DNA of 64,000 nt, from positions 5,856,601 to 5,920,600 of the forward strand of contig CM049319.1 of the NCBI GenBank assembly GCA_026874595.1, written 5' to 3'. The notes under the pieces were generated by a model that did not search any database, had not been told where the DNA came from, and worked only from the letters and a program-made list of their open reading frames with translations. Positions 13,501 through 28,304 of this stretch are shown one piece after another (positions within the stretch are counted from its first letter, which is position 1; each line of letters begins with the position of its first letter). A program made the position numbers and the translations under genes. The DNA is from Sipunculus nudus (Eukaryota > Annelida > Sipuncula > Golfingiida > Sipunculidae).

Positions 13501-16500
13501 CATATTTAAAAATGTTCTCAATATCGGAGGGGGGACACCGCCGTGTACTTGTACTTCTACCTAGATTTTATACATATATAATAAAAGCAATGTTTATATT
13601 TTTCATAGGCTGAAAATGTATTATGTATATAGTATTATTCAATATAAATATTTATATATATATTGGTAATATAATATTGCATATATAAAAATATATACTG
13701 CTTTATACCCATCAACCCCCAACCCAGAATTAGCGCCCCCCTGTTCTCGAATTTCTGGATCCGCCACTATATTTAATGAAGAATGAACAAGACTGCATAT
13801 GTTCAGGCACGAATCAAAACTTAACTGTCAATCAAACCAAATCAATATAACGTAAGCAATATACTCTTCAAATTTGGCTGAACAGGTACACATGACGATG
13901 ATGTGTCATAAAAGGGGCAGGCTTATTTGATAAGTAAGATTCTAGATGTCCTCCCGACAATGCTAAACGTTAAAGCAAAGCATCGGACGAGACATCCGGG
14001 TAAAACGGGTGTACGTGAGCTATTTGATATATTTATTTATTGATTATCCATGAAAGAGAGGCCAGAGGGGGTCGCGGAATCAAGGTCTGTGAGTGCGTGG
14101 TCGTGTAAAGACGAGTAGACCGTCTAAAAGCTAATCTATTTCTTTAAATGCACATTGTCCATGTAAGAAAGACCTTCCACTACGCCACGCTTGTCACGTC
14201 ACAGAAAACGTTACCTGTGCCTACTACGAGCAGTTACATCTAAGTCGCATGTAACTAGATCTACAATCATTGAATGATCACTGTGTATTTTTTAAAGTGA
14301 AAGGCTATAACAAATTTAATCCCGAACAAGCAAATTAAATTTGAACTTTTAAATGTGCGTTTTTTATCAAATAATGAATCAAATCAACGTTAACTCGACA
14401 TACACTTAAAAGGTTTATTCTTACCGTCATGTTGACAGCAGGGACAAAATAAGACGAGTACTGATTTTCAAAACAGTCGGCCCTCTCTTCGTATAATTTG
14501 TGACTTTCCTCGGGCCACCAGCCTCGCTGCTTGTCACCGTATTTGTTAAACAGTCGTCCTGTCGAGACAAGAGAAGTTGATTTTAGTGGCATACAGATTT
14601 CAGCTCCCAAAATAACAGATCAATCGGTCGGGGTCACTTATTTCTTAATGCGTCGGAGATGGGTTACCAGATTCCCAGGTTAAAGGGGCATAATCATATA
14701 TCAGAAGCGGATCCCGGGGGGGGGGGGGGGGGGGGGAGGGGGGGTTCCAGACCTCTACCCCTGTTATTTAGCCGCCGCAACGTTTTTTTTTCATATCCTT
14801 ATGGCTACCCTTATAAGGTCCATAGTCACGTGACAAAATCGAAAACAAAGAAAGAAAATATGAAGTAATCGTTGAATTTTAAAAATAAAGATAGCAATAT
14901 ATTTAATGTGAGGAATGACACCATAGAGGATTGGACACACACGCATATACACATATCAATAATTATTTCTTCTAGTATTTAAGAAATCACACAATTGGAG
15001 AAAAATTTATATTTCAAGGAATGAAAATGTTTTGAACAACTTATGTTAAGTATAAAATTTTCGTATTAAGGATTTTATTTTGCAACAGGTATTTCAATAT
15101 GATCGATGAAGAAAACTTCCAAAATGTCACATTTATCAGACAATTCTTCATTAAAAATGCCATTTTTTTTTATAACAGATAGTAAAATATTGTAAAAATT
15201 AAAGACTTTTAGTTTTACATGAAGAAATTTAATACAGAGCCAGACAAAAAGGAAATAGCTTAACAAATTAAATTGGGAAGTAGTCAGAGTTAACACGTAT
15301 AAGAAGAGGACGTGGTATTACTGAATATACGTTTTAACACAGAAAAAGAATTAAGATGACCTATGAATTGGAGAGATATTGCCCTACGGTCGTGTTAATT
15401 CACAAGGGAGTGCGTCTTTCGGGGGTTTCTCGGTAATATAACCGAGCAATGGGTACGAATACACACCAATGACCCCGCGGGTGCAGTAGTGACCGGGCCT
15501 GGTTAACGCCAGGCTATAAAATTAGAGGTGCTACTGCCTGTCACGTGGTCCGAAAGCAGAATGGAGTCCTGTTAATGTACATACTTAGTTAAGCTTGCAA
15601 TAAAAAAATTAGGCGGTTGCCTCCATAAAAAAACTGCCGTAGACAACGGAACCTGAAGGAATAACAGTCACAAAAGACACTCCACCCAAGAAACTTGTCA
15701 GTATGAAGAGAGGTTGAACATCATGAGAAATCTATAGGAAAAGAGCAGTTTAGTAAAACCGAACGTTGAGGAGGAATGTTAAATCTTACCTTTGATGTCA
15801 AAACCATGCCCCAGCTCATGACCTGTTACTGAGCCCAGACGACCAATATTCATGGCCCTGTAAATGGTAAATAAAGTGAACCAGACATTGTCAACTCTGT
15901 TTGGCGTGCCAAAAATGAACATTATTTTTCATTTTGTCAATGAATCAACTACAAACGTGCATGAGCTACCAACTTGTCAAACACAGAAATTAGACCACCG
16001 CTTCAGGCCAGAGATATGGATCAAATTAAACGGTATAGAAGTTATAACACCACATTCCATTTGCAGGAACAATCTTTGAGGTATGGATTTGTAGGGTTGT
16101 AGCCCTTGAATATTGTGGCCCTAGACTATTAGAAGCCTATGGACCATGATGCTCATCGAAAAACATATCCCTGGAGGGCATAACACGTAAATACACGTCT
16201 CAAACTCACATAAACTAAATCTTTTCCAATGTGATATTATATTGGTCTCTCACTAGATACAGTGTATTTTCGTCTCATTGCCTATTGAATAAGGCACCTC
16301 ATCAACAGGTGATCGATCATTTACACTACAGCCTCATTGCCATATTACACAAGTCAACTTCTAGGAGTGTCCAAAGTAAAGGGGCAACATATTGATGCCA
16401 TAAATAATATCATATGTTTTGTATCTTGTATTATCTGTATATAAAAATTTGATGTTATGAATAATATCAGGTCTTTTACATTATTTGCCAATAACAAACA

Positions 16501-18151
16501 CTTTTTTTCACTCTTTCGATGTTATATTAGGTCCTCGTCAAATGGTGTGTTATTCGCATATCAATAATGAAATAATGGATATACACTGTCAAGGCTATTC
16601 CTCGGCACCATCGCGAAACTAGAATCCTCGTGAAACACTGAGATTATTTAAATTTAACCCTGTGAATATGTAGCTAAACTCAGTAAATTCAATTTTAATA
16701 GGACCTATTGAAAACCAACATTACGCTTAATGGCCTTTTCGGAAAAAAAGAACATATTTGTAATACATATATGAAAACATAAATAAACTGAAAAAAAGCA
16801 CTCAGAGAGCGCAGACCTCCGCCAATGCAGCTATTACCCTGTTACAGATGTCTCTTTTATTGTATGCAGCAGTCTTACAAGTGTATGTGCAGCGCTTGCA
16901 TTGTCTGTTGTCATGGGAGACACGCGAGCTGGCCCGGCCCACGCGTGGTGTCTAAAGTGTAAACACAGCGGTCATGCTTGTCTTGGGCTTTCTCGCCTGG
17001 CCGAGCCGGGCTGGCCCCCATGTGAACCCTGATATGTAGAAACAAAGCGTTCGTTGTTCTAGATCTTTCCTATCACAACTCCCATTTAGCATTGTCAGAA
17101 ATATGTGATAAAACAGCAGGACAATCACTGAATGTTATAGCATACCGACACTGAGCGCCATCTAGTGGCAACAAACTCAACAAGTCAGCTCATTAGCCTA
17201 TTATTACACTGTCAGAAATGCATCATTTTTTTCTTTTAAAATCCTGAATCTAGATGGTGATCTACATCACCCCAAAAGTTTAATCAGTGTTCAGAAAGAA
17301 AATGCTGCATTTCTTACATGCCCATGTGGGCAAAATGAGCTGCCTTGATCACTGTCTGCGCTTTCTTAGTGCAAAGTGCTAGTTATATTTAGAAAACAAA
17401 CTTTTTTTTAATCTAACGCGACACATGGAGAGAATATAACTTTTCTCTTACATTGGAAGGTCTTTGTCGTAAAGTCCATTTATGATGGCGGCAGGAACCC
17501 CTGGTGAAGATAAATAAACATTTGTTTTAAATCAAATTAATATTCACACAAATACAAGCACATACATCCTCGTTATCCTATGCATGACTTACTGTATCAG
17601 TAAGATTACGGAGTGTATAAATGGATAATTTATTAAAAACACAGGTTCATTGCCTTTGCAATGAGAACATGCGTTCACCCATGTTCGCCAAAATTACCCA
17701 TGCAATCATCGACGGAAACCCGTCACAGGGCATTCCCGAAAATTGCAAATGAAGATTTAATTGACTTTTGGTGTGGATCCTGCACATGATCAGGATTCAG
17801 GAACGCGATCAAGGAAAATTTACAATTTTAATATGGGACCGAATAAGTGGATGCAAACACGGTTTTGGGAGCAGCCCACAGTAGGGACCCCACACTTTGC
17901 GGAGGCTTGCATTCGGTACAACGCAGAAAACTAGTTTGTTAATTTATCGATTATCCCTCATGTATTACACCTTCAGGTACACAAAACCAGAGGTAAAAAG
18001 TTTGAAGAAACACACCAAAGGTCAATTCTAAATACCTCCGTTTCTGGCTTAGTACACCGGTGTTGTGCCTGAAATATGGAGGTATGCCGGAAAAAAGGCG
18101 TGTTATACTTCACATAAAGACATTTAGTAAGCCACATCATGACACACACCC

Positions 18152-18187
<36 letters not shown>

Positions 18188-18202
18188 CCTACTTATATAT
18201 AA

Positions 18203-18256
<54 letters not shown>

Positions 18257-19277
18257 GCTTTTAATCCGGCATTTGATAATCCGGCATATACCTTGAGGAC
18301 GGATTTCCGAAACTACCGAGCTGTCCCCAGTTGTGGCTCAGCTGCCAATCAAAACCATGATCACGGAAGAATATCTCACCATAGATGCCGTGCTTCCCAC
18401 AGTATTTAACGAGTCCGTTGGCTTCTGCCCTCGGATGTAAATAAGGGGCCGGCCTGGAAGATATTCCGGCATAATCAGGTCAACTGCACACCTATTGTGC
18501 GCTTCGTAAGCGCAAAGCAATGTATTTTGTGTATAGGGACTGCCATTCCTCAGACATTCTACCTTTAAAATTGTAATACAAACACTGATAAAAAAATAGA
18601 GGGGAAAATCCCAGGTATACTGATTTGGAACGCACGAGGTTACAATAAATGCCAGGAAGTTCACCTCAGTGGCCGATGTGTATTTTTGATAAACTGAACT
18701 TTCCAGTTAAATAACAGGAACCTGGTCAAAGCTTTTATTTAGCAACATATCAAGCCCATATAATACAAATTATTATGGAAGATAAATTTGTTCTTTGTGG
18801 AAACTGTGATCTATCCTAGAGCGAGTCAGTAGAAATGGCTTCCCGTTGGATTTCCGGCGAACTTTTCCATAATTGTTGGAGTATCATTGGGACATAGATA
18901 CATCCGAGGCTAGAAGCCAACGGGTTCGGCCGAGGAGTTCCGAATGGTTCCCACAGGTGACATGCTGAGCGACACAAACGTTTTGGATCATATATCGGCC
19001 AGTAAAAAGACGATCAGGATGATGACGTTGATTATAGCCTGAACACAAACGAAGCGTTATTGCAAAGCTAAAACCTCAAGACAAGGTAAGCTCGAACTGG
19101 TTAGGTACGTTGAGACAAGATGAGAGCGGTTTGTTGTTTCTCCGCGACATCTATCTTCTCTTCTCCCCTCCCCTCACCTCACCTCGTCTCCTTTAATCTT
19201 ATCTATCCATCTCTCTATCTATCTATCTATCTATCTATCTTACTTTCTATCTTACTTTCTATCTTACTACTACTTCG

Positions 19278-19317
<40 letters not shown>

Positions 19318-22236
19318 AAATTGTCCTGTCTGTTTGTTTTATCCCAGAAAACCCACAGAAACGGGCCATGACAGTGGGCCAGTTTCACCCTCAGTTTCAG
19401 CTAGATGCCCTAACTTACAGAATGCACACTGGTCTGGCCCTTCCACGTCACAGGTCTGCCGCACAAAATCGCTCTCCACCTCCCCATTGCCGACCTTCGC
19501 CATAGCCAATCACCACAATGACATGAATAATTGGTTCCGTATCGAGCACCAGACGTCGCTATCTAACGGGTCTGGAGAGTTGCTACCTTACCATTATGGG
19601 GACACACTACGCGGCAATACACCCTTCCTCTGCAACGGGACCCAACGGGTCCCCCTTGTCTAGTGTTTTAAAGATTTCATGCAGCCGTTGATAACAAAAA
19701 GCAGTGCACAATGGACAGGTTTTTCAGCGCCAGGTTCTTCAGCGCTTTTGACCCCTTTGTAAATCACTTAATGTGAATATACTATAATAGTATGTATATT
19801 GTATTGATCTCCCTTGATTTATACGTTGCAATATTCCGGTGGTACTTTTGTTGATAAAAGTACAATTTACACTGTTGATTATCTCAGTTATTGTTTTGTT
19901 TTAATGTTTTTAATATTACCATTTATTTTAATTTCTTTTTTTTAAATAAAGTCGGCATTATTACCCTATGTGTAGTATATATTTCTGCTTGGGATGTCCT
20001 GGATACTTAATGAGGTAAAATGCGTAATCCGGCAAAATTCTTTATCCCCGGATTAAAGGGGTTAGATTGTGTATGTATTTATGTATGTACATATATATAT
20101 GTGTGTGTGTGTATATATATATAAATATATATATACATATATTTATATATATACTCTCCATTAACATCGAATATATGTGTCTAAAATGCCATATATATCA
20201 TTAATAAAATAACAAAAAAAATATAAAAATACACATGAATTAAAAATTATTCACAAAATTCACTCTAGATGATATTAAATCAAAATAAAAATCTCAAATG
20301 TAGTAAGTTTCTTTTACATAGTTCACATTTGAGACTTTTTTTTAGCAAGGATAGTTATTAATCAAACTTAATTAATGATAATTATTTTGCAATCTAACAA
20401 CTGTTATGCAGTGGCGTAAAACATAACAAACTTACACATTAAATTGTGAGTCATTGCATAAAATGCATTTATCTTCGCTGCATGGGAACCGATATAATCC
20501 CTGTAAAATACAGAAAAATATAAATGTAATATAATTGTAAATCTATGTCGACCACACTGAAACCTTACACAAACTTTTTTGTTGCCATGCCTGAACCATA
20601 AGTGTTTAAAAAAAGTAAATTATTATATTAACATAATCTCAGATTACGCAATAAAACAAGAAATTATAAGCAAAACTACGATTTGATGAGCTTCATAGTT
20701 TAGAAAGCATCAGCTTCAATAGGAACTAACTACCCTTCATGCCGATTTTTAAACGCCTGTCTATGACGGGACGAATTATGACATACTCACGGTCCGTCTG
20801 TCCGTCCGCTGTCCGTTAACTTTTAACGTTGCATACGAGGACTTTGATGGATTTTCTCGAAACTCATAACTACTTACCAACAGATATATCTCGCCCGAGT
20901 TCCAGTATAGGCAAATCCATGCATATTTAATTAGGTCAGAGGTCACGGGCTACTTTGTGGTGTCGCTGCAATAACTTATCAGTTATATAAAGGATTTTGG
21001 TGAAACGTAATAGACCATATATCTTATGGATATTCATGAAACCCATAATAAATATTACCCAATACAGATTCCTACTCAAAGTCTCGGCATCATTCACGCA
21101 TATTTAATGAGGTCAGAGGTCAAAAGTGTTGTTTACCTCCACATCTTGTGGTTGGTGGACGATGCAAACGACAGCATGAAGCGGTACTGTGTTCCTTTAC
21201 CCATCAGCGAGTTATAGAAAAAGTCGTCAGTTGGTTCAAACTGCAATATCAACAACGCATAATGCGAAATTGCGCACCCTATTAACGATATCTTTGTCCA
21301 TAACAAGGCTGCGATTAGGATAAAAATTCATTGTCATGTAAAAGAAAGTTACTTTAAAATAAATTATTAAATTCAACAATTTCACATGGCGTTTATGTGT
21401 CGCATAAATGGATTCCACCATGAACTCCATTTGAAGGATTTAAGGATATCTTTAGGATACTCTAGGGACCATATACTTAATGTTAAACACTAAAGCCCCT
21501 GTATTATCATCTGTAGGTAGTAATTTAAGCATTAAATAGAATTTAAAAGACTTGCCTCACTGTATTCCTCGTCCAGAGCATCATCATCAAGCAGCTGGTC
21601 CATGAAGCCAATCATCGTCACCACGTCATCAAGCTGAAAGAAGTACAGTGTAAACAAGGAAATGTGACTGGATAACCTCGGGATTACATCAGTAGCGTTT
21701 AGGGAAGTGGGGTGCCAAATTAAATTGCAACAGGAATGGACACATAAACACACACACATATATGTATATGAATTAAATACATCGTTTCTAATTGTCTTAA
21801 TTTAAGTTGCACAACATAAGAAAACTACATTGGGTTAAATAGAAAAAATTCAAATATAAGAAATAAAATAAAAATAATTTGTAAATGCACGTTAAATGTC
21901 AATACGCGCTTCTTGGGGATATCAAATGTGATCATTAACTAGACTTCTTGTATGGATAGATTCAGATAATTATACTTATCCCCGGTCACATGCGACTTCT
22001 TCCATGAATACGCCAATGTGGTCAATTGATTTATTAAAGGATGGAGTTCGATTTTTTTATCAATTAAAGGACATCCGAGTTTACCGCTTTTCTACTCAAC
22101 CACCTGTTTTTGCTTCATAACGTACTTTTATGCTCTGACTTTTTATACAAACTTAATAGACAACACTAATATGTCAGAACTGGTGAATAATAAATGAGGA
22201 AATAGATGACAACCTTTAATCCAACATTGCTTTATA

Positions 22237-22274
<38 letters not shown>

Positions 22275-24392
22275 AGAGAGAGAAATAGAAAAAGAAAGAA
22301 AGAAAGAGAGAGAGACAGTAGAAACAGAAATATAAAAAAATAGCAACAAAGGTTATATTATAAATTTTCTTGTTCACGATTCATATATTTTGAAACTAAA
22401 AGAATCCTAATAGAAATATAGTTTAGGAAAACACAAGAATAAATAATGTTATCAAAAAGAACAAACTAAGGATAGACAAATAAAGACACAGATACAAACA
22501 TTAAGGATATACTAAAGAAAATACAGCATGGGATACATTGAAGGGGTTCATGGGAATTAAGGAACAGGTATAGAAGTTAAGAATCGTACCTTATCAACAG
22601 ACGCCTTTCGTGTTGCCTCGTCCAGCCAGGTGGCGCCTTCGATCTGCTTTCTGAAGGCAGCTCTGATATCGCCAATGAGTGCTCTTGCCTAGGTTAAAGG
22701 AATGTGTACAGCTAATAAGACTAAGCAAAGCAACTGACCTAACCATGTGACCATAATCGCAAATATATTCAATGAATAATCATGAGCAAAGCAGTTGTGA
22801 GCCACCAATCAAGTTACCGTTGGCACTTTAAACAGTCAATCACCCGACAAGCCCAACATTTGCATCGATTGGGCGACTCTCCCAACATAGAACACATGTT
22901 GTCTGTCCAGTATCCCTGTGTAGGGGCCTTTTGGGGCCCTCAATGTGCAAACATTCAATATCGCGGCTTTGACCAAAACCATAAATTCATTAGAACTAAA
23001 TGCTACCCTTGTAAGTTGTGTAAATATACAGAAAATTGCTAATTTTCTTTATAAAATAGATAACGATTGTAAATGGTTCGGTTTTTTTATATAAACATAA
23101 GGTTGAGAAAAGTATTCTGATGAGATAACGTTACTAGCCGGAATGGGATAAGTTTATTGAAACGCTAAATATGCTCACGTGTACCTTTACGGCTGTAGAC
23201 CAGTAACAGTACACTTATTGAAAAAAAATGATGTACCTCGCACATCCGTAACCTCAAATATCCAAAAAGAATTTATGTCACCCAAACTGTTCGGATATTG
23301 AGGTTCTACTTTATTCATATTTTCCATAAGGTGAATTATATTACGTTATATATATATATATATATATATATTACAAAACATAAATTTAAGACCATAATAA
23401 CCATCAACTGCAAATTCAACATTAGCGCCCCCCCCCCCCCCCCCCCGTTTTCTCGAATTTCTAGATCCGCCACTTGGTCTTTGCATAATTTTGTCAAAGG
23501 GCCGGTGCACAATAGCTGTAGTGGTTTGGTCAATTAACTGTCCAGCTGCAGCGCCACAGGTGTCAGGGGCCGATGACGATTCACTTTGTTTGCTTTTCTC
23601 AAGAAGTTTGTTAAATTCTTACTCAGGTGAAAAATTAATTAAACATTTATTTTCTACAAATCATCAAGTATAAGAGTCCAAGTATAATATGATTTTAACG
23701 ACATTTTCTTATGAACTGTTTCGGATAAAATAAGTGCCCATGTATAATATTTTGCCAGCGCAAAACCTTCTTAGTAATCGCAACTGACCGAACGGAGTAA
23801 GTAACAGCCGATATCTGTCATGCTTCAACCTTTTCATTTTATCTATTAAATACAGCAACGTACTATCCTGAATAGTTCCAACGTGTAAAGTGCGTATTAA
23901 TCCTCCATTACCTCTTCACGTTTCTCCTTTGAAAAGTAATTGTCCACGTAGATACGTCCAAGAGCGTGCTGAAAGACCTTCTCTGTAGACAACATACACT
24001 TCTCCCAAGTAGCGTTTCCAAAGCTGGCCTGAAACGGGAAATGCGTTGAGCTGAACATGCCGTGTTAAGCTAATATTCAAAGGCGAAGGTATGACTCGCA
24101 GGAATATATATATATATATATATACATATATATTTATATATATATATACCGTTTATTGTCATATTGTCACATATTGTGACAAATTTCAAATATAATATAA
24201 TTCGGAAAATATTTTAAAATAAAAGGTATTATGATTCGAGTAAATGTTAATTCTAAAACAGGTTTAGTTATATTACAATTTAAATTGATCCAAAGTCTCT
24301 AATTATAATTATTCATATATTTCATTTTCAATATATAAATAATGTTCCTTGAATAGCAGATGATGATTAAATTAATCATTAGTCACTTGCTA

Positions 24393-24455
<63 letters not shown>

Positions 24456-27400
24456 CAAGTTACTTTCTTTTTATTGTTTTTAATACTTCTGCGTCGGAAT
24501 GAGATAATTATCTCGTGGGAAAGGGATACTGTCGCGTGAGAACGAGATGATTATCGCGTGGAACGAGATACTTTCGCCATAGGCGCTTGAATTGCTATAA
24601 GTGTAGATTTCGGTTAAATTTGTTACTTTTCTGGGTCATTTCCTTATAACTATTACCTATCTGACATTTTCCTAGCGGTTTTCGCACTATACGGTCCATC
24701 TCTGTATAATTTATTTAATATTTGAGATAGGCAGGCAAGAAGCCCCTGTTGTTGGGCCAGACAGCCATGGCACATCGGTTTCAGGCTATATTTGAAGTAC
24801 ATGCGAGACTGGCTGAACCATTTCTGCGTCAGCGGTGACACCATCTGAAGACTCCAGTAGTAGATATATCAACCAATCAGAAAGCGCGCCCTCGGCTGCT
24901 ATGCCATGAAATGACCCAGATAAGTCAGATAAGTAATGGTTATAAGGAAATATATGCCTTCCCTCCCCCCTGTATTGACGCTGCTGTATCCATTGAGCGT
25001 CCACCCCTTTATAGCGGCCAAACTATATAGAGCAGCGATCGAAAAAAAATATTTGTTTATCGACCCAGCTCCTTAACTATATCAAAATAACAATAAAACA
25101 GTCTTGTTGTGCGTCTGGTTGATTATAAGCTTATGTTTGGGGTAACTACTATAACAGTGTTAACTCCCATGTATTGACAAGTTCATTTAATCATGTATAT
25201 TTAGTATTTACCTCTAGTTTTGTCGGCACTAGTTTGTTCGGTGCTCCTGGTAGGAACTTTATGAGATCAGTCATGATTATCAGCATCAAGTAGTTGATCC
25301 GTGTTCTGAAAAGAAGACAGTATATACATAATACTAAAAATGCCAGGAGGTATATATATAAGGCCTTAAAATACCGACAGTATATACATATTGCTAAAAA
25401 TACCGACAGAATATACATATTGCCAAAAATACCGACAGTAGATACATATTGCCAAAAATACCGAGAGTAAATACATGTGATAAAAAATACCGACAGTTTA
25501 TACATATAGCCAAAAATACCGACAGTTTATACATAAAGCTAAAGATACCGACAGTATATACATGTGATCTAAAATACCGACAGTATATACATGCGATCTA
25601 AAATACCGACAGTATATACATGTGAACAAATCAAAAAGTATCAAAGGAACACCACTGGATGTCACTAATGTTTTACCGTTAATTGTGTAAACTTTTTTTC
25701 CGTATTTATTATAAGAAACACCTTACCTTTCTGGGGTTGCAGACCAAAGCTTCATCAGTTTCTTCAACGTTTCCGGGTTGAGCACCATGACCTTTGTGCT
25801 GTAGTCTACGTCAAGGTTCTCGGTGTTCCCCACCAGCTCAATTCCAAACCCCATCCAGTTGAAATCCTGAGATACAGTCAGTTATTTTTTTTTTACAGAT
25901 CAGCTCTTTCATACTGGTTGAATATTTATAATAAAACATGCGCACTCCTCATATAATAGGGATCGGTTCTAAATTTATAATTTCAGGATAGCGCGCCAAT
26001 GATACAGTGATCAATTGATTAAAATTGGAGGGATGGTCCGGCAGACCATCTTGATCCAGGAATTGTTTTAAGGAAAAATAAAGAATTACTGACAAAACCA
26101 TATGGGGGTAATGAACTTCTTTGGCGGAGGTCTGCGCTCTTTGAGTGCCCATGATTTAGTTAGTGAAAAAAAAGATATTGCGTCATCATCTCAAGGATGA
26201 CGTGATGTAATTATGTCAGCGTTTCTATTAAATGAGGCATTTTCGCCCCACCAGAGGGAACTTTTGAGGATCCCTCGGCGTCCTTACCGCAAGGTATGCT
26301 TTCATCCCTGATCGTATGTGTGTTTGTGCGTTTGGTCACAACATAACTCAATATAACACAACATAACGCAATCCTAAATGGAATCTTTTTCAATTGTCAG
26401 GGCATTTCGGGAACTAACCAAGGAAGAACCGATTAGAATTAGTGTTGATCCGGGAAAAGATCTTGAATATGGGCCAATCAGTGACTACAAAAAAAGTTGT
26501 GGAAGCATCCCATAATATGGACCCCAAATGTGGCGGAAGCTTGCATTCCTTAGAATACAAATTTTCAATTTCCGCATTATATAGTTAACAGGAAAATAGA
26601 CGCAGGGTTCGCACCTCAGGTGCTCAGACACTTTAGAGGGGAGATATTCTGACCATTAGTCTCGGATTAGATTATTGAGGTTAAATTTCAAAAGACAAAC
26701 CCAAGAGTTGTATCTGTGACCCATATCCATATTATAATCTTCAAAATTTTAAGTCAAACTAAAATGCGCCTTATGCCCCATAGGTCACCAGTTTTACAAC
26801 ATAGTGCTCAAAATCATGTATATGTTTGCCTTAGAAAATAGGAAACAATGACCTGCGACCTTATTAAAGGTTTCAACGAAGATTTTACAAAGAACTTTCT
26901 AGATGCTAAGTTTAAAATTGCTACGTCAGTGACCTTATTTTGCATGCCTAATGAGACAATACAGTGACCCCTGTTTACATCCAGAAAGACATTTCTAGAT
27001 CCAACAGTTAATATTTGTACCCTGTGTGACTTTTTCGGTGCTCAAAATTAGGTTTTATGCTCTTAGCTCACAGATTATAGGTCACAGTGACCTACTTCCA
27101 GCAATCAAAGGAGACTTGCCCGAGGCTTTCCCTGGATATTGTGTTTGAAGATTCTAGGGCTGTCATTTGTTCCCCGTCACCATGACCTATTTTCAGGTTT
27201 CCAAGGAGATTTGTCTAGGACCTCTCTCAGTAAGAAGTTTCTTGGTATAACGGCTAGGGCATGTGGCCTTTTAACGGCCAGAGTGCTTCATTTGATGGTC
27301 TCAAAAATAGAGAAAAAGGGCTTAAAATTTGGAAAAAAATACAGGTTGCGCCACAAGATTAGGAACTGATTAAACAATCCATGATCAAAAAGTATGGAAA

Positions 27401-28242
27401 GAATCATGGCAATCAATGCATTACTTTAGCTTTTGTTTCCTTCTTCTATTAATTATTCGGGGGGGGGGGTCGGTATTTACGACCCCCATAGCTCAAAGGA
27501 TATTGGTCACCATGACCTAATTTCGGGTGTCCAAGGAGATTATTATGGACCTCTGTGGGTGTTCAGATAGAAATTTGTAGTTCAGCGATTACGATTTGTG
27601 CCCAGTGAACGGACAAACAGACAGACGGACAATGAATGACCACTTTAACTAAAACCCCACTTTTGAAATATTGTCATTTATTTTATGCCAACATTGTTTA
27701 TGATGTCTGATAAAACTGAGATACAGATGTCTTACCGAGGAGATGTTATGACTCATATCACCAAGTCTCATCTTCTCAAGGCCCCAGTTCTCTTCATTTC
27801 TGATCTGTGAACATTTATATACATACAAAAATATAAGATTTTATCCAAAAAATGTAACATTAGGCGTTATATCATAATTACATTTATGCATGCATGGTCT
27901 AACTATTTGTCCACTTGTCTTGTTCTGAGCATGGCAGGGCTGTACTATTTTTTTTGTTTTAACTCAGAACTTCTGCGACTGATACAAGGATAATGCCAAA
28001 CTTTTGCATTTAACATAATTTTGGCGTTTACTGTACCTTTGTTCACAACATAGCATGTTTATAATATCCCCCTTTAAAGTACAACCTGCACTGTACAATG
28101 GTATACTTAAAGGGCATCCTAGATCTGCACGGACCCGTTATCAAGAGTTGCAGTCCACATAACATGAGACCTACGTATAGCCTTTCTATAAATAGATTAA
28201 CGTCAAGGAATCTGGGTCATCACAGTTGGAGATATATATATC

Positions 28243-28304
<62 letters not shown>

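Larger units (their letters stand above)
14559..17451 (-). other. Peptidase introns flanking exon 16
   Basis: Apart from exon 16 (15790-15857) and the poly-G repeat at 14700, I see only AT-rich sequence and a short GC-richer patch at 16910-17030. Confidence 0.55.
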
